DNA of 5,080 nt from Candidatus Melainabacteria bacterium GWA2_34_9. Lineage in GTDB: Bacteria > Cyanobacteriota > Vampirovibrionia > Gastranaerophilales > UBA9971. Below, one piece after another: positions 1-4,429 of this stretch. The position numbers and the translations under genes were made by a program. Every line of letters begins with the position of its first letter. The stretch's first letter is position 1. The notes under the pieces are model-generated. The model worked only from the letters and a program-made list of their open reading frames with translations, did no database searches and had not been told where the DNA came from. The stretch is taken from positions 1,290-6,369 of the forward strand of contig MFRJ01000056.1 in assembly GCA_001784535.1 (NCBI GenBank), written 5' to 3'.

Positions 1-197
1 TAAAAGCAGAAAAGCCTGTGAAGAAAAAACCTGTAGAACTTTTTGAAGTTAAGACGCGTGTTTTGCATCCTAAATTTGGAATTGGCGAGATTGAGCAGAT
101 TGTGAACGTCGGTGATATTCCTATGTATTCTGTAATGTTTAATGAAATAGGTCGCCGCGCCATAGAAGCCGAATCTGGCGTCCTTAAAAAGTTTTAA
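1..197 (+). CDS. C-terminal end of a UvrD/PcrA-type DNA helicase (partial)
   Basis: Only the last 64 complete codons are visible, in the frame beginning at base 3 and ending with TAA at 195-197. A lysine/proline-rich linker (KAEKPVKKKPVE) is followed by a compact domain containing V-L-H-P-K-F-G-I-G-E-I and ending VLKKF. The H-P-K-F-G-x-G pattern followed by short beta-strand-like segments is what the C-terminal Tudor-like domain of PcrA/UvrD superfamily 1 helicases looks like. In PcrA this tail contacts RNA polymerase. If the call is right, the missing upstream part would be the ATP-dependent 3'-5' helicase used in nucleotide excision repair and in removing RecA or stalled polymerase. The stop overlaps the stop of the convergent toxin pseudogene by four bases, so no separate terminator fits between them. 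Without the motor domain, another protein carrying the same small domain remains possible. Confidence 0.6.
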   Translation, partial: KAEKPVKKKPVELFEVKTRVLHPKFGIGEIEQIVNVGDIPMYSVMFNEIGRRAIEAESGVLKKF

Positions 198-551
198 ATC
201 GTTGTAATTCTAAGCCATTGCTCAAGTTCTTTGTACTCAAATTTTTGATTTAGGTACAAATTATCAATAAACACGAGAATATCTTCAGAATTTGACTTAA
301 TTTTTATGCCATTAATTGCCAAAAATGTATATGTTACAGCAAATGCGACTCTTTTATTCCCGTCAATAAACGGGTGGTTTTGAGATAAACTTTCCCATAA
401 AGCAGCGGCTTCCTGTATAATAACCTGTTTGTGGTCTAAACAAGGCTGCCTCAAGTGCGCCCGCATCACGTAAGCCATGCGAACCGCCATATTTATCAAT
501 AAGAATTTTATGAATGGTTAAAACTTCAATAAATGTAATATATTCGATCAT
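194..551 (-). pseudogene. doc: Doc/Fic 'death-on-curing' toxin, frameshifted
   Basis: Two frames together spell one Doc-type toxin. The first frame starts at ATG 549-551 and gives MIEYITFIEVLTIHKILIDK, then YGGSHGLRDAGALEAALFRP and QTGYY. It matches the Doc N-terminus (L-I-x-x-Y-G-G-x-x-G-L-R-D, then RPQ). The second frame supplies QEAAALWESLSQN, the Fic motif HPFIDGNKR (bases 350-376) and the rest to TAA at 194-196. The switch lies around 416-424. Joined, the halves give about 118 residues, close to the usual length of about 125. Typical members read GYY-x-D-I-I-x-E-A-A here, so four residues less one extra base, a net loss of 11 bases, explains the shift. As written, translation from the normal start reads past the junction and stops at 363-365 without the Fic motif, giving an inactive 62-residue product. 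The motif, with K after GN and no second Arg, is Doc-like; P1 Doc phosphorylates EF-Tu. The start overlaps the antitoxin stop (ATGA). A sequencing or assembly error cannot be excluded. Confidence 0.85.
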
Positions 552-775
552 TTTGCCAAATTTTCATATAAGAAATCAAATTCTTCGAGGCTTTTTTCAA
601 AAGCCGTCATTACGTGCTTTCTCGGCTTTAAATTTTTCTTTTTATCTATTAAGTCCTGAAAAGCTTCATTTACGAGCAATTGAAATTGCTTTCCTTCTTT
701 TTGGGCAATTTCTTTAAGCTCATTTAATAATTCAGGATTTGCCTGCGTTGAGAATTTTTTCAATGGTTCAGCCAT
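548..775 (-). CDS. Ribbon-helix-helix-type antitoxin of a Doc/Fic toxin-antitoxin pair
   Basis: This 75-residue protein should bind and neutralise the Doc toxin and repress their shared promoter. Residues 6-12 (KKFSTQA) would form the DNA-contacting beta strand. Residues 14-27 (PELLNELKEIAQKE) and about 29-46 form the two helices of a ribbon-helix-helix fold. The tail, about residues 50-75 (P-R-x-H-V-M-x-A-F-E-x-S-L-E-E-F through L-Y-E-N-L-A-K), is characteristic of antitoxins paired with death-on-curing toxins and probably covers the toxin. The ATG at 773-775 was chosen because AAGGTGA lies six bases upstream. A possible GTG start nine bases earlier (782-784) would overlap that ribosome binding site. 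The TGA stop overlaps the toxin ATG by four bases, the standard coupling for such pairs. A promoter and candidate operator lie just upstream. This gene is intact although the toxin frame is broken. Confidence 0.8.
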   Translation of the reverse strand: MAEPLKKFSTQANPELLNELKEIAQKEGKQFQLLVNEAFQDLIDKKKNLKPRKHVMTAFEKSLEEFDFLYENLAK

Positions 776-780
776 AAAAT

Positions 781-787
781 TCACCTT
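781..787 (-). promoter_or_regulatory. Shine-Dalgarno sequence of the antitoxin gene
   Basis: On the minus strand this reads AAGGTGA. It is complementary to the 16S rRNA 3' end and sits at normal distance from ATG 773-775. It decides the antitoxin start, because the alternative in-frame GTG lies inside it. Confidence 0.7.
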
Positions 788-807
788 GTTTTTTACTATA
801 TATTTTA

Positions 808-836
808 ATTATAAAGCTGTTGTAGCATTCTTTCAA
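808..836 (-). promoter_or_regulatory. Sigma70-type promoter of the toxin-antitoxin pair
   Basis: On the minus strand a TTGAAA -35 element (831-836) is followed by exactly 17 bases and a perfect TATAAT -10 element (808-813). Transcription would start near base 801, giving a leader of about 25 bases before the antitoxin ATG with the ribosome binding site inside it. The fit to consensus, the spacing and the position are all what an autonomous toxin-antitoxin promoter should have. The -35 box overlaps the repeated half-sites annotated separately as a possible operator. Confidence 0.75.
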
Positions 837-858
837 GATGTTTCTTGATAAATCTTGA
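833..858. promoter_or_regulatory. Candidate antitoxin operator: three phased half-sites
   Basis: Three six-base half-sites begin exactly 10 bases apart: TCAAGA (833-838), TCTTGA (843-848) and TCTTGA (853-858). The first two form an inverted repeat around a four-base spacer (TGTT) and the third is a direct repeat of the second. The latter two extend to TCTTGAT. The first half-site covers part of the -35 element of the toxin-antitoxin promoter. Ribbon-helix-helix antitoxins typically bind short half-sites repeated at about one helical turn and repress their own promoter. Binding here is inferred from position and phasing only. Confidence 0.5.
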
Positions 859-871
859 TGAATTATAAAAT

Positions 872-898
872 TGTCATTCTGAGCAAAATGAAAAATCT
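872..898. repeat. Degenerate copy of the dispersed TGTCATTCTGAGC element
   Basis: The plus strand reads TGTCATTCTGAGC at 872-884, continuing as AAAATGAAAAATCT. It resembles the short intergenic element (TGTCATTCTGAGCGAAGCGA followed by AGAATCT) that I recall as dispersed in many bacterial genomes. The usual short inverted repeat, AGAAT against ATTCT, is partly decayed on one arm. It sits directly after the stop codon of the unknown membrane protein gene and upstream of the toxin-antitoxin promoter. Only one copy lies in the window, so repeat status rests on recollection of the motif. Confidence 0.4.
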
Positions 899-900
899 GT

Positions 901-1560
901 CTAATGTTTATGTTGAATTACTTTTGTTTCAAGAGCTTCGTTAATTTGATTTATTTTTGTTTCAAAAAGTTCATTTATTAAGGTATAGTCTTTATCTTTA
1001 AGGTCTTCTTTTTTAAAATTCAGAGTTCGATGAGCTATTGAAGAAAGTTCGTATTTTAAATTATCAACATTCTTATAACTATAATACTTGATTTGTCCAA
1101 ATGTTTCTTGTTGACAATCTTCTTCTGATGTAGTTTCCACTAAAACTTCGTAAAATCCAGTAAGGTTTGTTAATAATTTATCTATTTCATCGAAATTAAT
1201 AATTTTTGATGACATTATATAAGGTTTCATGAATTTATGCAGTTTAGTAAGCTCATAAAGTAATTGTTTTCTTTCTTTAAATGTTTCTACTGGTGAGCTT
1301 GTAAATAGAAATACGTAATGAGGAATAGTATTTTTTATGACTTTTAAAAAGAAAGAAGTTTCTGAATAAATATTGGCTCTGTATTTAAGCCAGTATTCAG
1401 CTTCTTGCTTTGCATAAACATCATTAATCCATCTTTTATGTGTATAGTTATAGACAAACCAAGCAATTATGCCTGTTAAGCATAACGACAAAAAAGATAT
1501 GCCAGTATTTATCCAGCTTGATGTGGAATTGCCAACAAAATTAAATAAATAAAAATTCAT
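901..1560 (-). CDS. Single-pass membrane protein of unknown function
   Basis: I do not recognise a family for this 219-residue protein. A short N-terminal stretch is followed by one hydrophobic segment at about residues 17-38 (INTGISFLSLCLTGIIAWFV plus YN), then T-H-K-R-W. The positive charge after the segment suggests that the C-terminal 180 residues face the cytoplasm. That part is charged and mostly helical in character, rich in Lys, Glu, Tyr and Phe. A possible coiled coil lies near the end (about 190-213, LINELFETKINQINEALETK). No catalytic motif is apparent. Translation evidence is good: ATG 1558-1560 overlaps the rpe TGA as ATGA, and a GAGG Shine-Dalgarno sequence lies seven bases upstream inside rpe. 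The gene looks more AT-rich than rpe and rnc beside it and is last in the operon. It may therefore be an accessory gene captured by the operon. It is probably a real gene; its function is unknown. Confidence 0.75.
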   Translation of the reverse strand: MNFYLFNFVGNSTSSWINTGISFLSLCLTGIIAWFVYNYTHKRWINDVYAKQEAEYWLKYRANIYSETSFFLKVIKNTIPHYVFLFTSSPVETFKERKQLLYELTKLHKFMKPYIMSSKIINFDEIDKLLTNLTGFYEVLVETTSEEDCQQETFGQIKYYSYKNVDNLKYELSSIAHRTLNFKKEDLKDKDYTLINELFETKINQINEALETKVIQHKH

Positions 1561-2210
1561 CTCAAAGCCTCGATAGCCTTGGGCATATCTTTCGCGTTGT
1601 AAACATAATTCCCTGCGACAAGCGCGTTTGCTCCTGCGGAAGTAGCAAGCTTTGCGGTCTCGGCATTGATTCCGCCGTCAACTTCAATATAAATATGTCC
1701 TAAATTCTCTTTTTCTATAAGCTTTTTGACTTCAGAAATCTTGGGCAGACAATCCATAATAAAACTCTGACCGCCAAAACCCGGTTCTACCGTCATAATT
1801 AAAACCAGATCAATCTTGTGAAGTATTTTTTTTATTACGTCAACAGATGTTTTGGGCTTTATAGAAACACCTGCTTTAATCCTGAAACTTTTTATCAAGT
1901 CTATGGTTTCTTCCAGATTGTTTTCACAGGCTTCCGCGTGGATTGTTATAAAGTCAGAACCTGCTTTAGCAAAATCTTCAACGTATTTTATCGGCTCAAT
2001 AATCATCAAATGGACATCAAAAGGCATTTTTGTGATTTTTCTGATTGATTTCACGACAGGCGCACCTATTGTGATGTTCGGGACAAATCTTCCGTCCATT
2101 ACATCAACATGAACCCAATCGGCTCCGGCATGTTCGATTTTTTTAATGTCTCTTTCAAGGTTTGCAAAGTCAGCAGACAAAATAGATGGTGCAACTATTA
2201 TATTTTTCAT
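1557..2210 (-). CDS. rpe: Ribulose-phosphate 3-epimerase
   Basis: This enzyme interconverts D-ribulose 5-phosphate and D-xylulose 5-phosphate in the cytosolic pentose phosphate pathway. The 217 residues match the family's usual length and form a TIM barrel. Visible signatures are IIVAPSILSADFANLE (4-19), HVDVMDGRFVPN (34-45), DVHLMI (65-70), the mobile loop motif MTVEPGFGGQSF (139-150), EVDGGIN (176-182) and AGNYVY near the end. The expected metal ligands and catalytic acids are present as H34, D36, H67 and D178. The phosphate-binding AGS motif near the end reads AGN, a mild change. The start was placed at ATG 2208-2210 because family members begin M-K-x-x-x-A-P-S-I-L-S-A-D. In-frame ATGs at 2217-2219 and 2232-2234 lie upstream, the latter inside rnc. 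The gene starts 13 bases after the rnc stop and its TGA overlaps the next gene by four bases. Confidence 0.93.
   Translation of the reverse strand: MKNIIVAPSILSADFANLERDIKKIEHAGADWVHVDVMDGRFVPNITIGAPVVKSIRKITKMPFDVHLMIIEPIKYVEDFAKAGSDFITIHAEACENNLEETIDLIKSFRIKAGVSIKPKTSVDVIKKILHKIDLVLIMTVEPGFGGQSFIMDCLPKISEVKKLIEKENLGHIYIEVDGGINAETAKLATSAGANALVAGNYVYNAKDMPKAIEALR
1568..1571 (-). promoter_or_regulatory. Shine-Dalgarno sequence inside rpe for the membrane protein gene
   Basis: GAGG on the minus strand lies within the last codons of rpe, seven bases before the ATG at 1558-1560. With the ATGA stop/start overlap, it supports coupled translation of the unknown downstream gene. Confidence 0.55.
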
Positions 2211-2223
2211 TATTCCCATATCT

Positions 2224-2949
2224 TTATTTCTCATGCCCTTCCAGTAAACCCAAAGCAACCGCAGCCATTCTTGCAGCTATTTGATGAGCTTCTTTTTTTG
2301 AATTGCCTTCACCAAAACCAAGTTTTTCACCATTTACCCAAACTTCAATAGCAAAAACTTTATTATGTGCAGGTCCTTTTTCATTAACAACAACATATTC
2401 GGGAATTTCCATGCCGTTAGCCTGCGCATATTCCTGAAGCATTGCCTTGTAATTATATTTAGAAGCCGATTGGTCAATCTCTGTGACTTCATCCTTCAGC
2501 AGTTCAACCAGAAAATCAAAAAGCTCTTTAACTTTTCCGTTAAGATAAAAAGCCCCCAATAAAGCCTCAAAAGCACATGCAAGAGTTGAAGACCTTGTCC
2601 TGCCACCTAGCTTTGCTTCGTGATAACCTATTTTTAGGTATTTATCCAAGTTTATTTTAGCCGCAATTCGCGCAAGAGTACTGTCACTTACGAGAATTGC
2701 TCGTATTTTAGTGAGGTCGCCTTCGGGATATTCAGGAAATCTGTTATACAAATACCTGCTTGCGAGAAGCTTAAGCACCGCATCGCCGAGAAACTCGAGT
2801 CTTTCGTTGTCTTCTATGTCCTCAAGTTTATTTTCAAAATTATAAGAGCTGTGAGTCAACGCAACATCAAGCAAAGAATAATCATCTATGCTTAAATTTA
2901 AGTTTTTCAGCAGTTCGTCAAGTTCGATTTTTCTATTATCATTTAACAT
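2224..2949 (-). CDS. rnc: Ribonuclease III
   Basis: This is the double-stranded RNA endonuclease that processes rRNA precursors and structured mRNAs in the cytoplasm. The 241 residues have the standard two-domain layout. The catalytic domain (about 1-155) carries the signature NERLEFLGD (48-56) and PEGDL (75-79). It continues to TLACAFEALLGAFYL (122-136). A double-stranded-RNA-binding domain (about 164-235) starts YKAMLQEYAQ and ends with the N-S-K-K-E-A-x-x-x-A-A-R pattern. The acidic residues equivalent to E. coli E38, E41, D45, E65 and E117 are E49, E52, D56, E76 and E128. The position of E. coli D114, a metal-ligand Asp, is Cys here (C125, codon TGT at 2575-2577). The start is 12 bases after the cdsA stop with no strong ribosome binding site, which suggests translational coupling. 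Family assignment is secure; full catalytic activity is not. Confidence 0.94.
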   Translation of the reverse strand: MLNDNRKIELDELLKNLNLSIDDYSLLDVALTHSSYNFENKLEDIEDNERLEFLGDAVLKLLASRYLYNRFPEYPEGDLTKIRAILVSDSTLARIAAKINLDKYLKIGYHEAKLGGRTRSSTLACAFEALLGAFYLNGKVKELFDFLVELLKDEVTEIDQSASKYNYKAMLQEYAQANGMEIPEYVVVNEKGPAHNKVFAIEVWVNGEKLGFGEGNSKKEAHQIAARMAAVALGLLEGHEK

Positions 2950-2961
2950 AAGAATTAATCT

Positions 2962-3831
2962 TTAGAAAGGAAACATTGACAGCAAAGCGCCATTATTAAC
3001 AAATATACTGAAATAATAGTATGCTATTGCGCCTGTAAAAACATAACTGTCTGCTCTATCTAACATTCCACCATGTCCTGGCAATAAATCACCGGAATCT
3101 TTAAATCCCGCATCTCTTTTTATCATTGATTCTGCGAGATCGCCAAATTGCGCTGCCAATGAAAGTACAAATCCTGAAATTATCGAATGAATAAAAGATA
3201 AATCAATAAAATGTCCGACTAGAACAGCGCCTAAAATACTTGCAACTGTTCCGCCAACAGCACCTTCAACAGTTTTTTTCGGGCTGACTTCAGGCCAGAG
3301 AGGTGTTTTTCCGAGCTTGGTTCCTACATAAAATGCTGCAATATCACATACAGAAATTACAACAAACATTAAAACAATATACCCGATACCAAGGTCAATA
3401 TGTTTGCCGTATAGCAAAATATCAGGACCTTTTATATCTCTTAAAAAGATAATATGCATCGGTAAAAAACCGCCGTATAAAATAGCAAGAAACGTGGCGC
3501 CGATATCATTTATTGTAGCTTTTGCTCCTCTAAAGAGGATTACAAGGAATATAATTATAGTAGCGATTGCTAACACAGGAACAATATAGTTATATTGTTT
3601 TAAAGTCGCACAAAGTATCAAAATGGCATCAACAAAAAGAATCAGTCCTAAAGGAGGGTTCATTCCCTTTGCTTTTGTCATATTAACAAGTTCAGCCTGA
3701 CCAAAATATATCAGCACCGAAAGAAATATAGCCAGAGGGAAACCGCCATATATCAATGAGACAAGGCAAATTAACAGGAAAATTGTCGCAACATATACCC
3801 TTGTTTTACTAAAAAATTTAATTAATCCCAC
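2962..3831 (-). CDS. cdsA: Phosphatidate cytidylyltransferase (CDP-diglyceride synthase)
   Basis: This integral membrane enzyme makes CDP-diacylglycerol from phosphatidic acid and CTP, the branch point of bacterial phospholipid synthesis. The 289 residues contain many hydrophobic segments. The C-terminal family signature spans about 235-261: S-M-I-K-R, then F-K-D-S-G-D, then GHGGMLDRAD. It departs from the PROSITE-style pattern only in Ala between DR and D. Other conserved parts are D163 in the membrane segment before YVGTKLG, SPKKTVEG (183-190) and QFGD (about 228-231). The start is GTG at 3829-3831 with AGGTG five bases upstream. The length fits the family and no better start is visible. 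The N-terminal half, with YFGQAELVNMTKAKGMNPP, resembles cyanobacterial CdsA. The gene lies 37 bases after frr. In many bacteria uppS sits between these two genes; here it does not. Confidence 0.93.
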   Translation of the reverse strand: MGLIKFFSKTRVYVATIFLLICLVSLIYGGFPLAIFLSVLIYFGQAELVNMTKAKGMNPPLGLILFVDAILILCATLKQYNYIVPVLAIATIIIFLVILFRGAKATINDIGATFLAILYGGFLPMHIIFLRDIKGPDILLYGKHIDLGIGYIVLMFVVISVCDIAAFYVGTKLGKTPLWPEVSPKKTVEGAVGGTVASILGAVLVGHFIDLSFIHSIISGFVLSLAAQFGDLAESMIKRDAGFKDSGDLLPGHGGMLDRADSYVFTGAIAYYYFSIFVNNGALLSMFPF

Positions 3832-3836
3832 CCGGA

Positions 3837-3841
3837 CACCT
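3837..3841 (-). promoter_or_regulatory. Shine-Dalgarno sequence supporting the cdsA GTG start
   Basis: The minus strand reads AGGTG followed by five bases and then GTG (3829-3831). This site is what supports the non-ATG start, since no ATG lies nearby in frame. The rest of the 37-base spacer is AT-rich and shows no terminator hairpin. Confidence 0.5.
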
Positions 3842-3868
3842 ATATTTCTTTAATTATTAATAATACTT

Positions 3869-4429
3869 TTAAATTGATAATACTTCTTTTTCTTTTTCAA
3901 TAACTACATCATCCATTTCTTTGGTATATTTGTCAGTTATTTTTTGAATTTTATCCTGAGCTTTTTTTACTTCGTCTTCAGGAATATTTTCAGATTTTTC
4001 TAATTTTTTAAGCGTATCAGTCAAATCTCTTCTTATGTTTCTTATGGCAACTTTTCCTTCTTCGCCAAGCTTTTTGACTGTTTTAACAAGTTCTTTTCTT
4101 CTTTCTTCTGTAGGCTGAGGAAAAGTTAGTCTTATACAAATGCCGTCACTATTAGGTGTTACGCCCAAATCAGATTTTAAAATAGCTTTTTCGAGCAGAT
4201 TTATAACGGTTTTGTCGTATGGTGTAATTACAAGTGTTTGACCATCATGCACATTTACAGTCGCTATTTGTCTTAACGGTGTTGGTGTTCCGTAATATTC
4301 AACACTGATTTTATCAAGAACTAACGGATTTGCTCTGCCGGTTCTTATACTTGAAAATTCTTTTTTTGTTCCGGCGATAGTTTTGCTCATCTTTTCTTCG
4401 CCCTGTTCGAATAATTGATTAACAGGCAT
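3869..4429 (-). CDS. frr: Ribosome recycling factor
   Basis: RRF works with EF-G in the cytoplasm to split post-termination ribosomes so that they can be reused. The 186 residues match the family length almost exactly. Recognisable parts are IRTGRANPLVLD (about 28-39), VEYYGTPTPLRQIA, ITPYDKT, IRLTFPQPTEERRKELVK and VAIRNIRRD, which includes the Arg-rich surface of domain I. The C-terminal helix ends KYTKEMDDVVIEKEKEVLSI. The three-helix bundle (domain I) and the inserted beta domain (domain II) are both complete. The ATG at 4427-4429 lies inside the pyrH reading frame, giving an 11-base overlap, and has a strong AGGAGG upstream. The pyrH-frr pairing is very widely conserved and supports the call. 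Confidence 0.97.
   Translation of the reverse strand: MPVNQLFEQGEEKMSKTIAGTKKEFSSIRTGRANPLVLDKISVEYYGTPTPLRQIATVNVHDGQTLVITPYDKTVINLLEKAILKSDLGVTPNSDGICIRLTFPQPTEERRKELVKTVKKLGEEGKVAIRNIRRDLTDTLKKLEKSENIPEDEVKKAQDKIQKITDKYTKEMDDVVIEKEKEVLSI

Noticed and set aside
359..374. Inverted repeat CCCGT-caataa-ACGGG that could look like a hairpin or terminator
   Set aside because: It falls within the codons of the conserved Fic motif HPFIDGN, whose sequence explains it; there is no T run and the location is internal to the toxin gene.
514..717. Plus-strand open frame opposite the antitoxin and the toxin start
   Set aside because: It lies entirely antisense to a recognisable toxin-antitoxin pair and shows no domain or supported start.
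2211..2258. Longer rpe starting up to 16 codons upstream inside rnc
   Set aside because: The extra residues (MLWVYWKGMRNKDMGI) are not family-like and most overlap rnc; the normal Rpe N-terminus begins at the ATG at 2208-2210, although ATG 2217-2219 remains possible.
1818..2351. Plus-strand open frames opposite rpe and rnc
   Set aside because: They are antisense shadows of well-conserved genes, rich in Phe and Cys, without recognisable domains or good ribosome binding sites.
3832..3868. AT-rich palindrome TTATTAATAA between frr and cdsA as a regulatory site or terminator
   Set aside because: It is a short, purely AT palindrome expected by chance in such sequence, with no stable stem; the spacer is only 37 bases in a tight operon.
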